Shown: one piece after another, positions 46,124 to 57,240 of the stretch
Layout: each line of letters starts with the position of its first letter
Numbering within the stretch: position 1 is the first letter of the stretch
Source of the DNA: Hanleya hanleyi
Taxonomy: Eukaryota > Mollusca > Polyplacophora > Lepidopleurida > Hanleyidae
Assembly: GCA_036873755.1 (NCBI GenBank)
Contig: JAVTVY010018731.1
Span: 1 to 64,000 of the forward strand
DNA length: 64,000 nucleotides
Reading direction: 5' to 3'
Made by a program: the position numbers and the translations under genes
Notes under the pieces: generated by a model
Told to the model about the DNA's origin: nothing
The model's database searches: none
What the model saw: only the letters and a program-made list of their open reading frames with translations

Positions 46124-49100
46124 CCCCCCCCCCACCAGGGTCATTTGGCCGTTAAGTGTTGTAATGGTGTTAATATGTACAGTATATGTTTATGTGTTTT
46201 TTGTTTATGTATTGAACGATTATACAGATGCTACATGCCCGAACTTGAATACGAATGCTGTTGAAAAGATCCCATTTCCCCCCCTTTCCCTTTTGGTAGA
46301 ATTTGTTCTAGTTGATTGGATGAAACTCTTATGCTGGATCAATGCTATAACCTCCTGGCGCAAACACTCGACCCGGTACTTGCAATATGGCTGACACCGT
46401 GAATATAGTATCTATGAACTGTCAAGGATTGGCCGACTCCAAAAAACGGTATGACGTTTTCAATTATCTGCGAAAAAAGCAATATTCAATAATCTGTTTA
46501 CAGGACACACACACTGATGCAAAAACTGCAAATAATATTAGATCCGAGTGGGGCTTAGATGCCTGGACATGTCCCTTCCGATCTAACTGTCGTGGTCTCT
46601 TGATTCTTTTTAATGACAATTTTGACTACAAAATTGAAAAAATCATAAAAGATCCAGGTGGAAATTACCTGATAATGAGCTTAGCGATACATGGCACACC
46701 TATCACCCTTGCAAACATTTATGGTCCAAACACCGACAGCCCCAGCTTTTTTAATAAGGTGAATAGAATTATATTAGACCTGGACAACCCTTCTGTTATT
46801 ATTTGTGGTGATTGGAACTTGGTATTGGACCCAGCAGTGGACACTGAAAATTATAAACACGTCAACCACCCACAGGCTAGAAAAGTTGTCCTGGATCTAA
46901 TGAATAATCACAGTTATACAGACGTTTGGAGAATAAACCACAAGGATGAACGCAGATATACCTGGCGGAGAAAACATCCTCGACAACAGGCTCGACTAGA
47001 TTTCTTTCTGACATCACCTGATATCTTTAATATAACAACTGACACAGATATTAAGCCAGGAAACAGAACTGACCATTCTGCTATTGTGATCAAATGTAAA
47101 TTTACAAATACAGACAGGGGAAGATCATATTGGAAGTTCAACTGTTCTTTACTCCGGGACATAGATTATATTAACATGGTGAAAGATAAGATTAACTCAG
47201 TTGTGGATGACTATGCTCCCAAACCATATAACAGAGACTCTTTGCCCAATTTAGACAAGTCAAAATTAGAATTAGATATAAAAGAAGATTTGTTTTTAGA
47301 AACTCTACTGATGAGCTTAAGAGGTGAAACAATAAAATATGCTTCAATTAAAAAAAAACAGCGGGAAAAAGAAGAAACTTATTTGGAAAAAGAAATCGAC
47401 ATCCTAGAAAAAGAAGTGGAACAAAACTTTTTAAATGTAGACACAGGAAAAATAACTAGGCTATGCGAATCCAGGGAAAAATTAGAAAATATTAGAAAAG
47501 AAATAAATCAAGGTATAATTGCAAGGACAAAGGCGAAATGGGCAGATAAGGGTGAGAAACCCACCAAATACTTTTTAGGCCTTGAAAAGAGAAATTATAC
47601 CAATAAACTGATGACTAAATTAACACTAGATAATGGAGAAAACCTTTATGATAGCAAACTTATAATAGCTGAACAAAAAAAATACTACGAAGGCTTATAT
47701 AGTAACAAAACAGAAACGTCGTGCAAGGAAGATATTGCAGAAACCTTGAATTCACTGAATTTCGATAAATTAACTGAACAAGAATCTGCAAACTTAGAGG
47801 GGGAAATTACTTATGAAGGGCTGACACGTGCTTTGAAGAATACACAAAACGAAAAAAGTCCAGGCATCGACGGCTTTCCTGTAGAATTTTTAAAATTTTT
47901 TTGGAGACAAATTGGATATTTTGTTTTGAGATCCATCAATGCTGGTTATTACAAAGGCGAACTTTCCATTAGTCAAAGGCAAGGAGTTATAACATGCCTC
48001 CCAAAACCTGAAAAAAATCGCAATTTACTGAAGAACTGGCGACCTATTACGCTGTTGAACGTGACCTATAAATTAGCTTCATCCTGCATCGCAAATAGAA
48101 TTAAGTTAGTTTTAGATAAACTGATTTGCGAGGATCAGAAGGGATTTGTCCAGGGTCGCTACATCGGAGAAAATATAAGATTGATCTATGACCTGATGTT
48201 AACGAGTAAATTAAAAGATATACCCGGACTGCTTTTATTAATTGACTTTGAAAAAGCTTTTGACTCTGTGTCGTGGTCATTTTTGGAAGCAGTAATGAAG
48301 GCCTTTAATTTCGGAGATTCTATCAGAAGGTGGGTTAAAACATTTTACACAAATATTCAGACGTGTGTTATACAAAACGGTCACCTATCGGAATTCTTCC
48401 AAAACGGGCGCGGGTGTCGGCAGGGTGATCCTATATCACCATATCTTTTCCTTTTGTGTGCCGAAATTCTTGGTGTTATGATCCGGAAAGACAAAGATAT
48501 TAAAGGCATGACAATTGGTGACGTAGAATATAAAATAAGTCAGTACGCGGATGACACACAGCTGATCCTTGACGGTTCTGAACAATCACTAAGAAGAGCA
48601 CTCGAGACAATTAATCACTTTTACGAAATATCTGGATTGAGATTAAATATAGAGAAAACTAAAGCAGTATGGATAGGAACCTTGACTGGATCTGAAATGC
48701 GTTTGTGCCAGGACGTTAAACTAGATTGGGTCACAGACTTTAATCTCTTGGGAATAAATCTATCTACCATCAATTTCATGGACATTTGGAAAATAAACTA
48801 TTTGGCAAAGCTCAAGGAACTGAAAAAAGAACTGAGTAAATGGAAATTTAGAAACTTAACAATCTTAGGTAAAATAACAATAATAAAATCAACTGCTCTG
48901 TCAAAACTAACGCACCTCTTCCTTGCCTTGCCAAACCCGCCCGACGAGTTCATACAAGAGCTTAACTCAATCCTCTTTAAATTTATTTGGAACGGAGGTA
49001 GTGATAGAATTCAGAGGAAAATAATTACTCAAGATTATAACAAGGGAGGGTTGCGAATGGTAAACGTGGCAAATTTCATTCACAGTTTAAAAATATCCTG

Positions 49101-50436
49101 GATAAGACGGCTATTTCTACATAGTAGAAAGTGGAACTGTCTTATCTTGGACGATCTACCTGAATCAACACTTATGTTGGATTCTGGCAGTGAACACATC
49201 AAAACTTTTCATGAAGAATTATCAAATCCCTTCTGGAAAGATGTTTTCAAAGCCTGGCATCTATGCCAAAGTAAAATGAAACCAGAAACCATAACAGAAT
49301 ATCTCGACGAACCTTTGTGGTATAACAGTAACCTGAAACATCCGTCTTTCTTTATTAAAAATTGGTTTGAAAATAAAATCCGGTACATTCGCGACATTGT
49401 AAATGATAGAGGCGAAATACTATCCTTTCAGGATTTTAAGAGTAAGTTTGGGGTGAAAGGAACAATTATAGATTATGTACGTTTGGTGAAAAGAATTCCC
49501 GAAGAATGGAAGGAACAATTGTGTAAAAAGGAAATTCTCTCTGAGTTGTATGCACCAGTTCTGGGAGCAGCAAAGGCGGTTTTGGTAAGGCAAGGAAAGG
49601 GGTGTAGATGTTACTATGACATTTTAAATTCGGAAAATGAGCTAGTGAATAAATCAGAGCGACACTGGGAGGAGATTTTGCCGTTCGATCTGGACACCAA
49701 ATGGTCAAATATATATATGCGTAGCTTCACAAGTACAACTGAGACTAGATTAAGAAGTTTGCAATATAAATTATTACATAGAACATTATCTACGAACTCC
49801 TTTTTATTTAAAATCAAAATACGGACTGATGATAAATGTTCGTACTGTAAAATAAATAAGGAAACAATTGAACACCTTTTTCTGTATTGTCCAATCGTAA
49901 AACAGCTGTGGCACGAGCTCCATAACTGGTTAATTCACTCCTTGGAATATAGAGGTAACTTCACCAACCAGAATATTATCTACGGGTGGGATAGTGGACA
50001 ATTATTTCTCAATACTATATTGCTTATTACGAAACAATACATTTATAGGAATAAATTTACACGAGATACGTTAAATTTTAGATTATTGCTTGGAGTAATT
50101 TGTAGACAGTATACCACAGAGAAATTGATTGCCAAAATGCATATGAATATGTCTAAATTCAATAAAAAATGGGCGTCGGTTGAAAGTGTCATTGCAAAAA
50201 TTGAACAAATGTGATACAGTATATAATTATATCTATATGTTCAGGCTGTTGGCATGATTAATTTACTTTCTCAATCAAAATGTGTTTCTGTATTAGTCCA
50301 CGTCTAGTACATGTGTTTTTGTGTGTTGTACTTGTCCATGTATATTGTATATTCTTTTGTTATTATAATTGTTTGTAAATATACTGTACTTATTACTATA
50401 TGTAAAAATAAAAAAATATTATAAAAAAAAAAAAAA
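46124..50436 (+). mobile_element. Young Tx1/L1-type LINE with target-site duplication and poly(A) tail
   Basis: AACGTTCTACCCC occurs at 46111-46123 and again at 50437-50449, immediately after the A tail (about 50423-50438; the terminal As are ambiguous). Between them lie a 260-bp 5' region starting with a C run (14 C in all at 46120-46133), one long intact ORF, and a 220-bp 3' region. No ORF1 is present, so either the copy is 5' truncated just upstream of ORF2 or the family lacks it. The intact frame and clean duplication suggest a recent insertion. Confidence 0.9.
46387..50214 (+). CDS. LINE ORF2: AP endonuclease, reverse transcriptase and cysteine knuckle
   Basis: 1275 residues without interruption. 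Residues 1-235 form an APE-type endonuclease: MNCQGL with Asn11, LQDTH with Asp40 where most families have Glu, GDWN at 141-144, and TDHSAI with Asp229 and His230. Residues 300-390 are a lysine/glutamate coiled-coil linker. The reverse transcriptase follows: GIDGFPVEFLK, NWRPITLLNVTYKLAS, IDFEKAFDSV at 619-628, GCRQGDPISPYLF, and the catalytic YADD at 720-723. The C-terminus carries CSYC...H....C (Cys1151, Cys1154, His1163, Cys1168). The protein nicks DNA and copies its own RNA at the cut (target-primed reverse transcription). The ATG overlaps the stop of a 76-residue upstream ORF (46164-46394) that does not look like ORF1. Order and motifs fit the Tx1 branch of the L1 group. Whether Asp40 is compatible with activity is unknown. 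Confidence 0.93.
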   Translation: MADTVNIVSMNCQGLADSKKRYDVFNYLRKKQYSIICLQDTHTDAKTANNIRSEWGLDAWTCPFRSNCRGLLILFNDNFDYKIEKIIKDPGGNYLIMSLAIHGTPITLANIYGPNTDSPSFFNKVNRIILDLDNPSVIICGDWNLVLDPAVDTENYKHVNHPQARKVVLDLMNNHSYTDVWRINHKDERRYTWRRKHPRQQARLDFFLTSPDIFNITTDTDIKPGNRTDHSAIVIKCKFTNTDRGRSYWKFNCSLLRDIDYINMVKDKINSVVDDYAPKPYNRDSLPNLDKSKLELDIKEDLFLETLLMSLRGETIKYASIKKKQREKEETYLEKEIDILEKEVEQNFLNVDTGKITRLCESREKLENIRKEINQGIIARTKAKWADKGEKPTKYFLGLEKRNYTNKLMTKLTLDNGENLYDSKLIIAEQKKYYEGLYSNKTETSCKEDIAETLNSLNFDKLTEQESANLEGEITYEGLTRALKNTQNEKSPGIDGFPVEFLKFFWRQIGYFVLRSINAGYYKGELSISQRQGVITCLPKPEKNRNLLKNWRPITLLNVTYKLASSCIANRIKLVLDKLICEDQKGFVQGRYIGENIRLIYDLMLTSKLKDIPGLLLLIDFEKAFDSVSWSFLEAVMKAFNFGDSIRRWVKTFYTNIQTCVIQNGHLSEFFQNGRGCRQGDPISPYLFLLCAEILGVMIRKDKDIKGMTIGDVEYKISQYADDTQLILDGSEQSLRRALETINHFYEISGLRLNIEKTKAVWIGTLTGSEMRLCQDVKLDWVTDFNLLGINLSTINFMDIWKINYLAKLKELKKELSKWKFRNLTILGKITIIKSTALSKLTHLFLALPNPPDEFIQELNSILFKFIWNGGSDRIQRKIITQDYNKGGLRMVNVANFIHSLKISWIRRLFLHSRKWNCLILDDLPESTLMLDSGSEHIKTFHEELSNPFWKDVFKAWHLCQSKMKPETITEYLDEPLWYNSNLKHPSFFIKNWFENKIRYIRDIVNDRGEILSFQDFKSKFGVKGTIIDYVRLVKRIPEEWKEQLCKKEILSELYAPVLGAAKAVLVRQGKGCRCYYDILNSENELVNKSERHWEEILPFDLDTKWSNIYMRSFTSTTETRLRSLQYKLLHRTLSTNSFLFKIKIRTDDKCSYCKINKETIEHLFLYCPIVKQLWHELHNWLIHSLEYRGNFTNQNIIYGWDSGQLFLNTILLITKQYIYRNKFTRDTLNFRLLLGVICRQYTTEKLIAKMHMNMSKFNKKWASVESVIAKIEQM

Positions 50437-50439
50437 AAC

Positions 50440-52076
50440 GTTCTACCCCTCTTAACATATACATCTGTGTATATATGCACGATCCGTATTACAGAATTAC
50501 TGGGGTGTCATGTTCGAGATTCGAATCTGTGCCGTGCATTCAGGACCGGTGTGATGGCCAAGAGTATCCTGGAGATTAGGGTCACTTTTCCTATCATTTT
50601 CATTGCAACTAAGGACGGACACTTATCTCCAATGTGGAGAAAAATGTCCTAGTTGGGTTAAAAGACAGGAGCCGGACACTCGTAACCGCCGGACATTCTT
50701 AGCCTCCACACCTCTTGAAGCGCACATACTGTCTTCTACGACGCGGGATAGTGCTCAGTTCCGCATTACTGTGACGTCATCCGTAGTAAGGAAAGCACAG
50801 AGTCCCTTGGATACGCACTCGGGTGTCCCACTCGGGATTAGGCGCCTGCATATACCATTTTATGCTATCCCATAGGGGGTGAGCATGTGGTGGTGAATGC
50901 GATCTCGTTGTGTACTGTGTCCTGCTCGGCGTAGATCCGGTGATTCGCGCATTCGCGGAGTAGTAAGAAAGGGCATGTACTGGTGGACGGGAACATGTTT
51001 GAGGCACTGTGGGCTATACTGCTCCTAATATGCGGTGCAAAATACTGCCATGATAGCGTTTCTAACCACGGTAGCGTTTTTAACCACAGCAACACCATAA
51101 AGGGAACAACAAATACAAACAAACAAAACAACCTGCTTTTGCAACGAAGGGTTGGCCCTGAAACCGTCTTGCCCGTCTTTATCTCGAAGGGAAACTGTTT
51201 CTGTACAATCTCACCCTCCTCTTTTGCAGCTACAGCTGGCCATGATTCTCTTGCTTGTCAAAAGTTTGAGCTGGAATGCCCACTTTTCACATAGACTATA
51301 GCTGAATGTTGAATTACGGACCAAACACTTTACACCTTGTATTTATTCTGTGTCACGATTTCTTTGGCTCTCTGTTTCACAGCATACATTGGAGCTCTTC
51401 CATTGATTTGCTTTCTGGCGCACTGATTGACTACATTCGGCCTCATTCTTGGCTTCCAGTTGGCTGCCTTATCAGCTCACAGATGACTGGCCTATAGCTA
51501 TACAACGCAGGTTAAATTGGTATCCCACAGTTTCTGTTCAAGCTCGGGAAATTTATAGCCCTTTCTTTATGCCCGTAACCTATTGCAGAGACAACACAGG
51601 AGACCGGGCGTTGGGTGTGATCCCGTGTTTTTGCATCCGCATACGAAGTTTGCTGAGAGCCATGGAGTGTTTGGCCTGTTCATCTGTCTGCCGTGCTGTT
51701 TGTCTGTCTGAGGGTCCGTGTGTCTGTCACGATTACCTTATGTAATCAACTACATCGACAATTTTCACTGGATACTTCTGAATATTTGTACACATATATA
51801 TAAGACAAAATATAAATTTTTGTCGTATTTATGACGATTCGGACATTTCTGCATCTATTCCTGTATATTGACTAGGTAGTTGTGTACTCAACTAGTCCCA
51901 TATGTTTCACTGGATGCCTCTGAGACTTTGTAGACATAAATAATTACCATGACTTGGTTTTCACCGATTTTCCCATCTGTATTCCAAGAGCAAATCACGA
52001 TACGCCTTTCTTATAGCCTCTACTTTACTGAACACAAACTAAAATACCTCTCATAATCCAGTTATGCTAATTTCAC
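50440..52076. other. No recognisable gene
   Basis: Moderate-GC sequence with short ORFs. One at 50994 begins MFEALWAILLLICGAKYC, which resembles a signal peptide, but no downstream coding continuity or clear donor was found. Possibly intron of the gene that starts at 45472. Confidence 0.4.
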
Positions 52077-52235
52077 TGATTCTACAGGCGGAGACATACG
52101 AGTTCCCTGATTCTACAGGCGGAGGCATACGAGTTCCCTGATTCTACAGGCGGAGGCATACGAGTTCCCATGATTCTACAGGCGGAGGCATACGAGTTCC
52201 GTGATTCTACAGTTGGTGGCATACGAGTTCCCTGA
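52077..52235. repeat. 31-bp tandem repeat, 5 copies
   Basis: TGATTCTACAGGCGGAGGCA followed by TACGAGTTCCC, five times, the last copy diverged. It lies at the 3' edge of the Polinton-like block. Confidence 0.93.
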
Positions 52236-52640
52236 AAGCCCAGTTCATTTATCCAGTGTGCAACATCAATGTGAGAATAATTACGTGAGAACAACAACTT
52301 AAACTCAGAAGTGAGCTTGAATATTGCAATGGCCTTCGGCCCAGTCGTTCCCCGGATCATCTCGGTCTTCGGCCCGAGGATACTCGTCAAATCCACGGCA
52401 ACAATGGTATAGATCAACAGGCCGAACTGTCCACACACTGATCCAACACCCACGTCTCTGCGCCTTCGTCCATCAAGGCAGTCAAGTCTGGATTAATGGG
52501 TTGCAGTCCGTACGGATCAAAGTATTCGCCCTGCTCTTTTGTCAAGTACTCGGAAAAACCAATGCTGGTCGGGTCGATCCATCAAATTTGTGTTTAGGAT
52601 ATACGAAGCGGGATACACACGGTCTAGCAGGAAAACGTCT
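52150..52640 (-). pseudogene. Polinton/Maverick-like cysteine protease remnant
   Basis: On the minus strand TKEQGEYFDPYG (about 52545-52507) resembles the core of adenovirus-type maturation proteases encoded by Polintons. VCGQFGLLIYTI (about 52438-52403) resembles the segment holding the catalytic cysteine. They are in different frames, and the expected histidine-tryptophan pair upstream is not visible. It directly follows the major-capsid remnant, as in known Polinton gene blocks. Dead, with frameshifts and a minisatellite at its end. Confidence 0.5.
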
Positions 52641-52689
52641 CGAGAAAACACCCCTTGAAAGGGTTGTCCATCTAGGTTGAGATGTGGTC

Positions 52690-54120
52690 TGTTTCCATGT
52701 TAGCAGTTACAGAGAACGTTTCGGCTTTTGTGCACTTGATTGATGTTGTCAAACTTGGCGTAGAATATCACATTGATGGTGTTGGGCAGGGGTGTCTCAA
52801 AGTGGATTTTCAGTTGCAAATTGCCGTTCTTGACGAGGCTGGGATGATCGTTGTATACGGTGGGAGTGAGGTCGAAGCGGAACAATGTGTGATGATGTGA
52901 TTCCATTCGTCGTGTTCCATTCGGTCAGTTGCCGCAAAGACTTTAGGGTAACTCAGGATGTAATTGTTCCGACTAAAGTTCATTTGGTGCGGTCGTTCTG
53001 GGATCTGCTGCTCGCCCACATGCAGGGTCACATAGTTGATGCTGAAAGGGGTTTTACCCCAAACTCCCAGTTGAAACTGGCGTTGTCCTCGCAGGCTATG
53101 ACCAGGTTCTTACGGAGAATCCCCCATCGGAATTAATTGTCTTGGCTTCTGATCAGATTTTGAGAGTCGAGTCGCCTCTTCCTGTCAGGAAACTAATCCA
53201 TGTTTATTTTTACTATGAGTATTATTTTTTTTTTAATTTGAGGCTAATGCTAATGTTGTTATATGGAATAGGTCTTTGGATTGTGAACGCGGAAATTCTG
53301 TAATGATCGACGGCTCAATATTGATTGGTGGACAAGAGGCTTATGTTTTGGTTTGCACCCATCGTATGGCGGTATTGGAATATTTTTATTTCTCCAAGAC
53401 TTCGGTTTGCCCCAACTTTACAGTTGGATCCGTTTTCACTTTGCGGACATACAGGGCTGCCTCTTGGGAACGATCTTGTAATCGGGTGCTGGTTCGGTGG
53501 CCATCAATGCAAAGGCGGATGTCGTCCACATCAGTCGCAACTTGATGGGTACCTTGTTCACGAGGTACCGATCCTGCATGAATGAGTCCGCGTGCACAAG
53601 TCCCATGGGATCTACCGATTGACTAGTCGCCTTAAAACCTCTCCTTGTTAGGCAGCCTCCGCCTCCATGCTCCCTGGGCTGTCTCGGCAGAGCAAGGGCG
53701 CGGTCAGAGCAAATTTGGGCTTTTTAGCTTCTCGGCCGTACAACAACAACACTTCGAGGTATGAAAGCTAGCGGAGCGTGTTGGTCGAGGCACTCGCGAG
53801 TTTGTCGCTGAGAATCACATGTACCTGCTGGAACAGGGAGTAGAGCAAGAGGTTTACTGGTCCCACCGGGGAACCTTCTTCGAGATTGGTGCCGCCCCTA
53901 TTGCGGAGTTTGGCTTCCACGTGCATGTATGTGTGTGTGATTACGTACGCCGTGTCCGTGTTAGTAATGTCGAACTCGATATGACCCGAGTTGGTGATGC
54001 TGGCAACAAGCAGATATTTTCCCCATAGCCCCATCTTCGACGTCGGTCTGAATTGTCGGTAGGGTTCACAACTGGTAGAATGTTACGACTAGGATGGATG
54101 AAAGCCAAACCAAAAGGTCA
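52690..54120 (-). pseudogene. Polinton/Maverick-like major capsid protein remnant
   Basis: Minus-strand pieces in family order: EFDITNTDTAYV with VGPVNLLLYSLFQQVHVILS (54034-53768), LYVRKVKTDPTVKLGQTEVL (about 53455-53395), a cysteine-free segment with GEQQIPERPHQMNFSR (about 53020-52960), and PTVYNDHPSLVKNGNLQLKI (about 52870-52800) with NTINVIFYAKFDNI. These match the double jelly-roll capsid proteins of Polintons. Several frameshifts and stops break it, and the tail of a family-B repeat is inserted at 53150-53310. Not restorable by inspection, and not attempted. Confidence 0.78.
53150..53310 (+). repeat. Tail of Penelope-type family B inserted in the capsid remnant
   Basis: The GCAGGAAACAAGCATATGTT-like segment, the TTTTTGAATTTGGTGCTAAT-like segment and the GGTCTTGGATTATGGACGCG-like segment of the 61.2-kb copy recur here with changes. 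It splits the minus-strand capsid reading, so it arrived after, or together with, the decay of that gene. Confidence 0.65.
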
Positions 54121-54207
54121 AAGTATCTCTGCAATCGCTTGGTCAGAGGTCGACTGGCACTGCGTTTCGGGACTGGGGTCTTTTATTCGTTTAGCCCATG
54201 GATCATT

Positions 54208-54390
54208 TCACCAGGACTCGCACACCACTTCGGACGGCTTGTGTCCAGATTGCTTTATCCCGCGTATTACGAGCGGGAGGAATGATTTAACGATGCGCCC
54301 GAACCGGTTCCGGAGTCCCCGGCCCCGTTGAATGCGCGCCCCACTGAAGACGAACATGCCACCTCTGGCTTGTTCGGTGTAACAGCCCAC
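54208..54390 (-). pseudogene. Small capsid-associated Polinton-like protein
   Basis: MFVFSGARIQRGRGLRNRFG, then RIVKSFLPLVIRGIKQSGH. A short basic protein with a glycine/arginine turn followed by an amphipathic helix typically sits immediately upstream of the major capsid gene in Polintons and related elements. About 90 bases separate it from the capsid remnant here. Open for 60 residues, truncated at the end. Confidence 0.5.
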
Positions 54391-54639
54391 ATACCCGTGT
54401 GCATCGCACTGTTAAGATATCACCTTCCTCATGGTAAGTTCGGTGATCTGGCCCGTTGAAGTGTCACCACCACTTTTCCACGTTCGATGGTCCTTCCTTA
54501 TATCGATTTTGATGATGCGCATGTTGGTCTGTCGGACCGATGAATATAAAACGTGGCTAAACCTTTGCACGACTTCGTATTAGCCATTCACCGAAGAAAC
54601 GAATAGCAAGGGGCATTGATATTCCCGGCGACCTCTGAC

Positions 54640-55190
54640 GTCTTAATTATTGTGCGGACCATAAAACCGTGTATTCAGGTGAATCATGGTTTTGGTCCTC
54701 CAACGTGAGGCCAACGTAGTTCTGGAACAACAATCAGAACAGATGCTGCAACGTCAGGCTAACGCTACTCCATGATCAAGTGGAACTATTGATAAGTTTC
54801 GATGTACGTCATTTTCACCTCATTGTAGAATGGAAAGGGTTTCGTCCTAGGACCTGGTCACGGCTCTCGTTCGATTCGTCTTCAGGTCGTGCAGGGCCGC
54901 GATGAACGCGGCGGGGGTGTGGTACTGATCTTCAGGGAGTGTGGCTGTAGGTATTGCTCTCGTATAGGGCTTCGTATCAAACAGTGCCTTCTTGCACGTT
55001 GTACCACGTATACATATCGACCATTCCCATCAACCAGCGAAATGGACGAAGGTGTTGACGACTGAAGTGCTTCCCGTCTTGTCCTTGTTTTAATAGCACT
55101 ACCCTGTATAGCATACCCAGTACAGGGCCTGCAAAGACGCAGCCAAACGCTCTAAGAAATATCCACCTTTCTCTAACATTCAATTATTCT
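54640..55190 (-). pseudogene. Possible minor capsid (penton-like) remnant
   Basis: Minus-strand fragments include SVWLRL and, in another frame, ATLPEDQYHTPAAFIAALHD (about 54945-54885). Position upstream of the small protein and the proline/tyrosine block are compatible with the minor capsid gene of Polintons. The match is weak and frames change repeatedly. Confidence 0.3.
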
Positions 55191-55879
55191 ATCCTCGAGG
55201 GACTCGTTTTTATACCAGGGTCTGGAGTTATGTTTTATATCACAACATCTTGGTTTTCTTCGCCGGTGTGAGGGGGGAATTGCCTTTCCAATAAGTTGTG
55301 CCTGATCTCAAACAGCCAGCGTACAAGGTCGAGATGCTCGCCGCATGCAATGGTTCGGGGTAACTAGGGAGGGGCTGTTTTCAATACTCGCACTCGAGCG
55401 GACATAATGCACATCTAGCGCTGGAATCCAAACCCCCTCGCATATTATCCTTTCTGCAGGTATCGGGTCCCTCCGGGAAAGATCGGGCCCGTATGTAGGT
55501 CTCTTACTTCCATGTTGTGCGTCCTGGGCTGGGTGCATATGACACTCTTCCATCAGTAGAGTGATCGAGAAAGAGAGAAAATCAAGAAGGGTTTCGTGTC
55601 AGCCATTTTATTACCCCCTCTATACATCATACCCAAGCTGGGGACGCTGTGTGTATGTTTACATAACGCTCCTGGGGTTTGAACCGTATACAGATGCTTT
55701 ATCCATCCGCTTTGTACACGTGCTGGGTGAGCTTCCAGAGGACACCGCAGACATTTTTTTCGTTATTTCTATATTTGTTTTACATGTACACTTTTCGCCT
55801 AGATGGCGTCACCGCTCGTCATGGGGAACCGCTAGACCGATATTTTGTTTGTTCCGAAACTGTTTAGCGACATTGATAC

Positions 55880-56960
55880 GTCGAAACTCGTGAGTCTCTC
55901 ACCCCTCTCGTTCTCGACAGAACGTTTCACTTTCGTTTGCACATGCGCACCACTAGTCCTCCACAAACTATGGCACATGGGTGGGTTCAGGAGTCCCGTT
56001 GGATGAAATTTAGATGTCTCTCGCCACTCTTGTTCTCCATCCACTTCCAGTTCCGCCTGCGCACCGGCAATCTCCCACCTACAATACCGTGTGGTGCATA
56101 GATGGGTCTACGAGTTTCGTTGGGTGAAACCCGATGACTGATACCATTCTCCTTCTCGGTAGCAGGTTTCACTACCAGTTGAACATGGGCACGCTCAGTC
56201 CACTAACAGCCATACACAGTTTGTCTTTTCACGGCTGCGGATAATACATCGTTTTTGGTGGAACTTTGCCACAGTGCGATACATTTCAACTGCAACGTCG
56301 TGTTGTGACCTTGTGCAAACAGTTGGATTGACGACAGTATCATGGAGGCAGCAAAGGAGAGTACGCTTTACATAATGTCGTCAACGTGCGTTACAATGGA
56401 AATGTCGCTATGAATGGGTATACGTCCAAGTACAAGGTATCATATTGATTAGAGTGATCTGTCATTCCAGTGAGCCATTTCGTTGCATTGTCGGTATCAC
56501 ATGTTATTGAACATCACGCTCTATCTCTGTTCATATCATCGAGTCACATATTCATCCCACGGCACATTATGTGATGCCGTGAAACCGACAATGGTGAATG
56601 CCTGGGACCAGGAGTATAGTGGTGTATGTCTCGTACCTCTCTCGTTCTCGGTAGAGCATCCCACTTCCCGTTGTGCAGGCGCACCCCTAATCCTCTACTC
56701 GCCATACAATAAGTTGCATGCCCGCGTCCTTGGGCATGAGCACCCACAACCCCCTACCCACCATACTCTATGACGCATTCTCGAATCCAGGAGTCTCACT
56801 GGGTGGAACCCTGACGTCTCGCACCTCTGTGGTTCCCGGTAATATGTTTCATTTCTGTTTGCGAATGCGCACCCATGATCTCCTACCCGGTATAACATAT
56901 GGTGCACGCCTTGGGCGAGAAGTCTCGTTTCCTCTCGTGCTCGATAGAGCGTTCCAATTC
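55880..56960. repeat. Diverged tandem blocks with TGCGCACC words
   Basis: Phrases of the type CTCGTTCTCGGTAGAGCGTT followed by TTCACTTTCGTTTGCACATG and CGCACCNCTAGTCCTCYAC recur at about 55905, 56020, 56150, 56640, 56830 and 56935, with irregular spacing (105-190 bp, plus a 0.45-kb interruption). Also recurring: GGAGTCTCGTTGGGTGAAAC. ORFs on both strands (56044-55832, 56172-55987, 56747-56544, 56907-56695) are repeat by-products. Confidence 0.7.
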
Positions 56961-57089
56961 GGGTTACACATCCGCTGTCCAGTCATATGAGCCCGACCGC
57001 AACAAGAACAGACCCGCAAATGACACAGACCTGCAGACTTCCATTATATATCATAACCTCGTCAGCTGAATTGGGTTGGTCTTGACATC

Positions 57090-57240
57090 GCGTATGGCGT
57101 CCGCCTATAGCGTACACATATCGCCTAGTAGCAGTTGCTAGATCCTGTTTTAAATGGGACGATTTTAGTCAACGTCACAAAACATTATTGCTGCAACTTA
57201 TAAAACAGGGCTATACCACCAAGCGCCATAAATGTGATTT
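57090..57240 (+). pseudogene. Penelope-type family B fragment
   Basis: TATGGCGTCCGCCTATAGCG to CTATACCACCAAGCGCC matches the YGVYISRLVAFARSC to GYSTKRL coding part at 60721-60850. Short and internal only. Confidence 0.7.

Noticed and set aside
46164..46394. 76-residue ORF upstream of LINE ORF2 as ORF1
   Set aside because: No zinc knuckle, coiled coil or RNA-binding motif, and composition is hydrophobic and AT-driven. The overlap with the ORF2 start is noted as a curiosity only.
50994..51050. Second signal-peptide-like start (MFEALWAILLL)
   Set aside because: No convincing donor, promoter or downstream coding sequence. The ORF turns into low-information residues at once.
52324..52680. 118-residue plus ORF and other plus-strand ORFs up to 54331
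   Set aside because: Antisense shadows of the Polinton-like capsid and protease remnants on the minus strand.
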